Positions 4,211 through 6,098 of a stretch of DNA of 6,098 bases are shown in pieces. Both the position numbers and the translations under genes were made by a program. Origin of the DNA: Candidatus Saccharimonadota bacterium (GTDB lineage Bacteria; Patescibacteriota; Saccharimonadia; Saccharimonadales; Saccharimonadaceae). The stretch lies in contig JAGOZV010000038.1 of the NCBI GenBank assembly GCA_018064165.1, positions 1-6,098 on the forward strand, given 5' to 3'. Numbering within the stretch: the stretch's first letter is position 1; every line of letters begins with the position of its first letter. The notes under the pieces are model-generated. The model worked only from the letters and a program-made list of their open reading frames with translations. It did no database searches and was not told where the DNA came from.

Positions 4211-6098
4211 TTAAGGTGTAGATGAAGGTGGCGGTAGATTTCCACCAGACGATACAGGAGTCGAAGTTGATGATGTAGGATTACCTGAATGTGGAGTTGA
4301 TGATGTAGGATTACCTGAATGTGGAGTTGATGATGTAGGATTACCTGAATGTGGAGTTGATGATGTAGGGGCGGTTGAAAAAGGGTTCTGAGTAGAATTA
4401 TTTGACTGTTTCGCTACATCCCCATATTGCGTCATCTCTCTTTTCTTGTTAATCTGAGCTGCCGTATAATTGATTTGTGCATCCGATTGCTTTTTAGTTA
4501 AGGGCTGTCCAATCTTCCTATTAGCAGCACCTGAATTTATGTATGCTTCTTTTGTTTCCGCTTCAATTTCATCTGCCGTTTTTAGCGTTCCGTCCTGATT
4601 GGTCCACCCTGGCATTCCAGCCGCTACTTTCTGTATTTGCTCGCTATTATATTTATCTAAAGCGCGCCCCTTACTTAAAGTGTGTCCCTCGGAAAGAAAA
4701 TTTGCAGTTTTTCCAACAGAATTTAAAACACCCCCTCTTTCTCCCTTGGCTCCTTCAATCATTCCTCTATTCACCCTTGATTTCCAGTTCAATGGGTTTT
4801 TTCTGCCTCCTGCACGAACATCCATTCCAGATTTAGCCATTGCCGCACGGCGTTCAGAATTTGCTTTATAATTTTTATTCAAACTAGAATCTTGTATTTT
4901 ACTATTTAATCCACCACTCATTTTTGCATTCATTTTGCCCAAAGCACCACCAATATTGCCAATGGAATTGAGAGATTTCTTTAGCATAGACGGCACCACT
5001 AGAAATGGTATCACCATTATACCTGAAGCAATTATCTGCATAATTGTATCATCGCCTGAAGCAGATAATGACTCTTTAAGCACAACAGACGACAAAGCAG
5101 AAGCGCCAAAGACTAAGCCGATCATTGGATAAACCATCAACATTGCAGTAAAAGTTTTAGTCCACTTAGAGAACCAATTACTCGTATTCGGAAACAAATA
5201 CAGGGCAAAAGCAACTGGTGCAATTGATACTAGAAGGATAATTAACACTTGTCTACCGACGAGTATAAAGAATATCATCAAAACACTTACCACTACAGAA
5301 ACTAAAACTGGTACTAAAGCCAAAAAAGCCAATCCTACTCCGCCGGAAGCGACAACTCCAACAGCACCACCAGATAGCACAAGAGCAACTAACGTTGTCC
5401 AGTTTCCGGCAGACGACTGTGGAGAACTGGACACAGTACCCCCGCCTAATGCTTCTCCACCTATACTATTCGCAATAGTTACGAAAAAATCATTTAAACT
5501 TTTACCAAGTATGTTAGATACATCAACCGCTATAGCACATATGATAAAAGATACATTCATCAATATAGCAACGGCGATTAATTTTGGTAACATTTTTTTC
5601 AAACTATAATTTGATAGGCCAAAACTTGTTAACTGAGAAAATATAATTACCAGGAATAACAATACTAAGACTAGGTTTGCAATATTTTGAAAAACTTGCC
5701 AAGCCTTAAACAGCCCTCCATCAGAAACAAATACACTTGCTGGCATTATTAAATACGTTTCTTCTATATAAGAATAAGCTGCATCGCCCACCCATGCGAG
5801 AGTACTAAGCACAGGACAAATAATATAGCCTAAGCCTCCTTCTATCTCACAAGAAGAAGTTGCGTTTGGATCTGAGCATCCTGCGCTATCATCCCACTCC
5901 CCTCCGGCAGTTTCGCACTCTTCTTTCGTTTTTGCCCTTTCGATTTCACTTTCTGTTCTACCTGCAGCTGCTTGACCCCTGGCGCTAATTTCGTCTCTGT
6001 CTTTTTTACTAAGAGTAGCTACCGCAGCCCTGACGTCAGACTTGTTTATATAGCTACTTCGTCCCGAGCTTAAGCAATCAGAAAAAAGGTCTTTCCAG
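4211..6098 (-). CDS. VirB6/TrbL-like polytopic membrane protein (type IV secretion related), 5' end cut by window edge
   Basis: The frame is open from the TAA at 4213-4211 to the right edge, 628 codons without a start. A GTG at 5812 is internal and has no properly spaced ribosome binding site. Visible parts, numbered from the edge: a charged segment with five cysteines (8, 61, 74, 83, 94), including ECETAGGEWDDS (60-71), likely exported and disulfide-bonded; hydrophobic segments at about 137-159, 170-193, a Gly-rich block of two or three from 234 to 302, 315-340 and 352-372; then a basic, hydrophilic tail of about 255 residues rich in Asn, Ser and Gly, ending in a Pro/Ser/Thr stretch with 10-residue repeats (about 577-611). 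The stretch GRQVLIILLVSIAPVAFALY with a following WFSKWTKTF is reminiscent of VirB6/TrbL inner-membrane channel subunits. This assignment rests on topology and that segment, not on a search. No VirB4 or other secretion gene lies in the window; neighbours should be to the right. A CPR-specific membrane protein of another role is possible. Confidence 0.8.
   Translation of the reverse strand, partial: WKDLFSDCLSSGRSSYINKSDVRAAVATLSKKDRDEISARGQAAAGRTESEIERAKTKEECETAGGEWDDSAGCSDPNATSSCEIEGGLGYIICPVLSTLAWVGDAAYSYIEETYLIMPASVFVSDGGLFKAWQVFQNIANLVLVLLFLVIIFSQLTSFGLSNYSLKKMLPKLIAVAILMNVSFIICAIAVDVSNILGKSLNDFFVTIANSIGGEALGGGTVSSSPQSSAGNWTTLVALVLSGGAVGVVASGGVGLAFLALVPVLVSVVVSVLMIFFILVGRQVLIILLVSIAPVAFALYLFPNTSNWFSKWTKTFTAMLMVYPMIGLVFGASALSSVVLKESLSASGDDTIMQIIASGIMVIPFLVVPSMLKKSLNSIGNIGGALGKMNAKMSGGLNSKIQDSSLNKNYKANSERRAAMAKSGMDVRAGGRKNPLNWKSRVNRGMIEGAKGERGGVLNSVGKTANFLSEGHTLSKGRALDKYNSEQIQKVAAGMPGWTNQDGTLKTADEIEAETKEAYINSGAANRKIGQPLTKKQSDAQINYTAAQINKKREMTQYGDVAKQSNNSTQNPFSTAPTSSTPHSGNPTSSTPHSGNPTSSTPHSGNPTSSTSTPVSSGGNLPPPSSTP
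4265..4369. repeat. Perfect 30-bp tandem repeat, 3.5 copies, coding
   Basis: Three identical 30-bp units (4265-4294, 4295-4324, 4325-4354) and a matching 15-bp partial unit (4355-4369). They lie in frame in the tail of the membrane protein and encode the ten-residue period TSSTPHSGNP. Identity even at synonymous positions points to recent expansion by slippage or unequal recombination, so copy number may vary between strains. Confidence 0.95.

Noticed and set aside
4543..5132. Three plus-strand open frames of 65-97 codons
   Set aside because: All lie antisense to the membrane-protein gene, overlap each other, and show no family features or start signals.
5812..5833. Ribosome binding site AAGGAGG before the GTG at 5812 as evidence for a gene start there
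   Set aside because: The purine run lies 22 nt from the GTG, too far to serve it, and is explained by Glu-Gly-Gly codons in the open upstream frame, which has no stop to the window edge.
1..6098. Use of UGA as a sense codon (as in some CPR lineages) and CRISPR or phage content
   Set aside because: Tryptophan and glycine use ordinary codons, no gene needs UGA read-through, and there is no spaced repeat array or phage gene.

Overview
The window looks like a piece of a small, AT-rich bacterial chromosome, most likely a Patescibacteria (CPR) genome and probably a Candidatus Saccharibacteria relative. This is inferred from gene style and low GC, not from a database match. The features behind it are tight packing with 1-33 nt gaps, many near-consensus TATAAT boxes, unusual versions of conserved motifs in housekeeping enzymes, and a large VirB6/TrbL-like membrane protein of the kind common in such epibionts. 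UGA is not used as a sense codon in any gene read here.

Layout: (1) Positions 1-3846, all on the minus strand, form an apparent operon. Its order of transcription is methionyl-tRNA synthetase (metG, 3846-2293), a TatD-type metal-dependent hydrolase (2293-1508, start overlapping the metG stop by one base), an unrecognised 175-residue protein (1474-947) and a PLP-dependent cysteine desulfurase (920 to the left edge, cut off before its catalytic cysteine loop). A second promoter seems to sit in the 26-nt gap before the desulfurase and would make a nearly leaderless message. (2) Positions 3847-3977 are a 131-bp divergent promoter region serving metG leftwards and a tRNA rightwards. (3) Positions 3978-4054 are a complete tRNA-Pro(UGG) with an encoded CCA end. 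It is followed by a 12-bp perfect hairpin at 4071-4104 that can act as a terminator on both strands. (4) From 4211 to the right edge, minus strand, runs a polytopic membrane protein resembling VirB6/TrbL components of type IV secretion machinery. Its frame stays open to base 6098, so the gene starts outside the window. It has a cysteine-rich N-terminal segment, about seven membrane segments, and a long hydrophilic tail ending in perfect 30-bp tandem repeats.

The left half is housekeeping: Met-tRNA charging, a TatD nuclease, and sulfur mobilisation for Fe-S clusters or tRNA thiolation. The right half is an envelope or secretion gene transcribed convergently with the tRNA. No CRISPR array, insertion sequence, rRNA or riboswitch is visible. 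The most interesting items are the repeat-tailed, cysteine-rich VirB6-like protein, the altered signature motifs in the synthetase and desulfurase, and the unrecognised protein in the operon.
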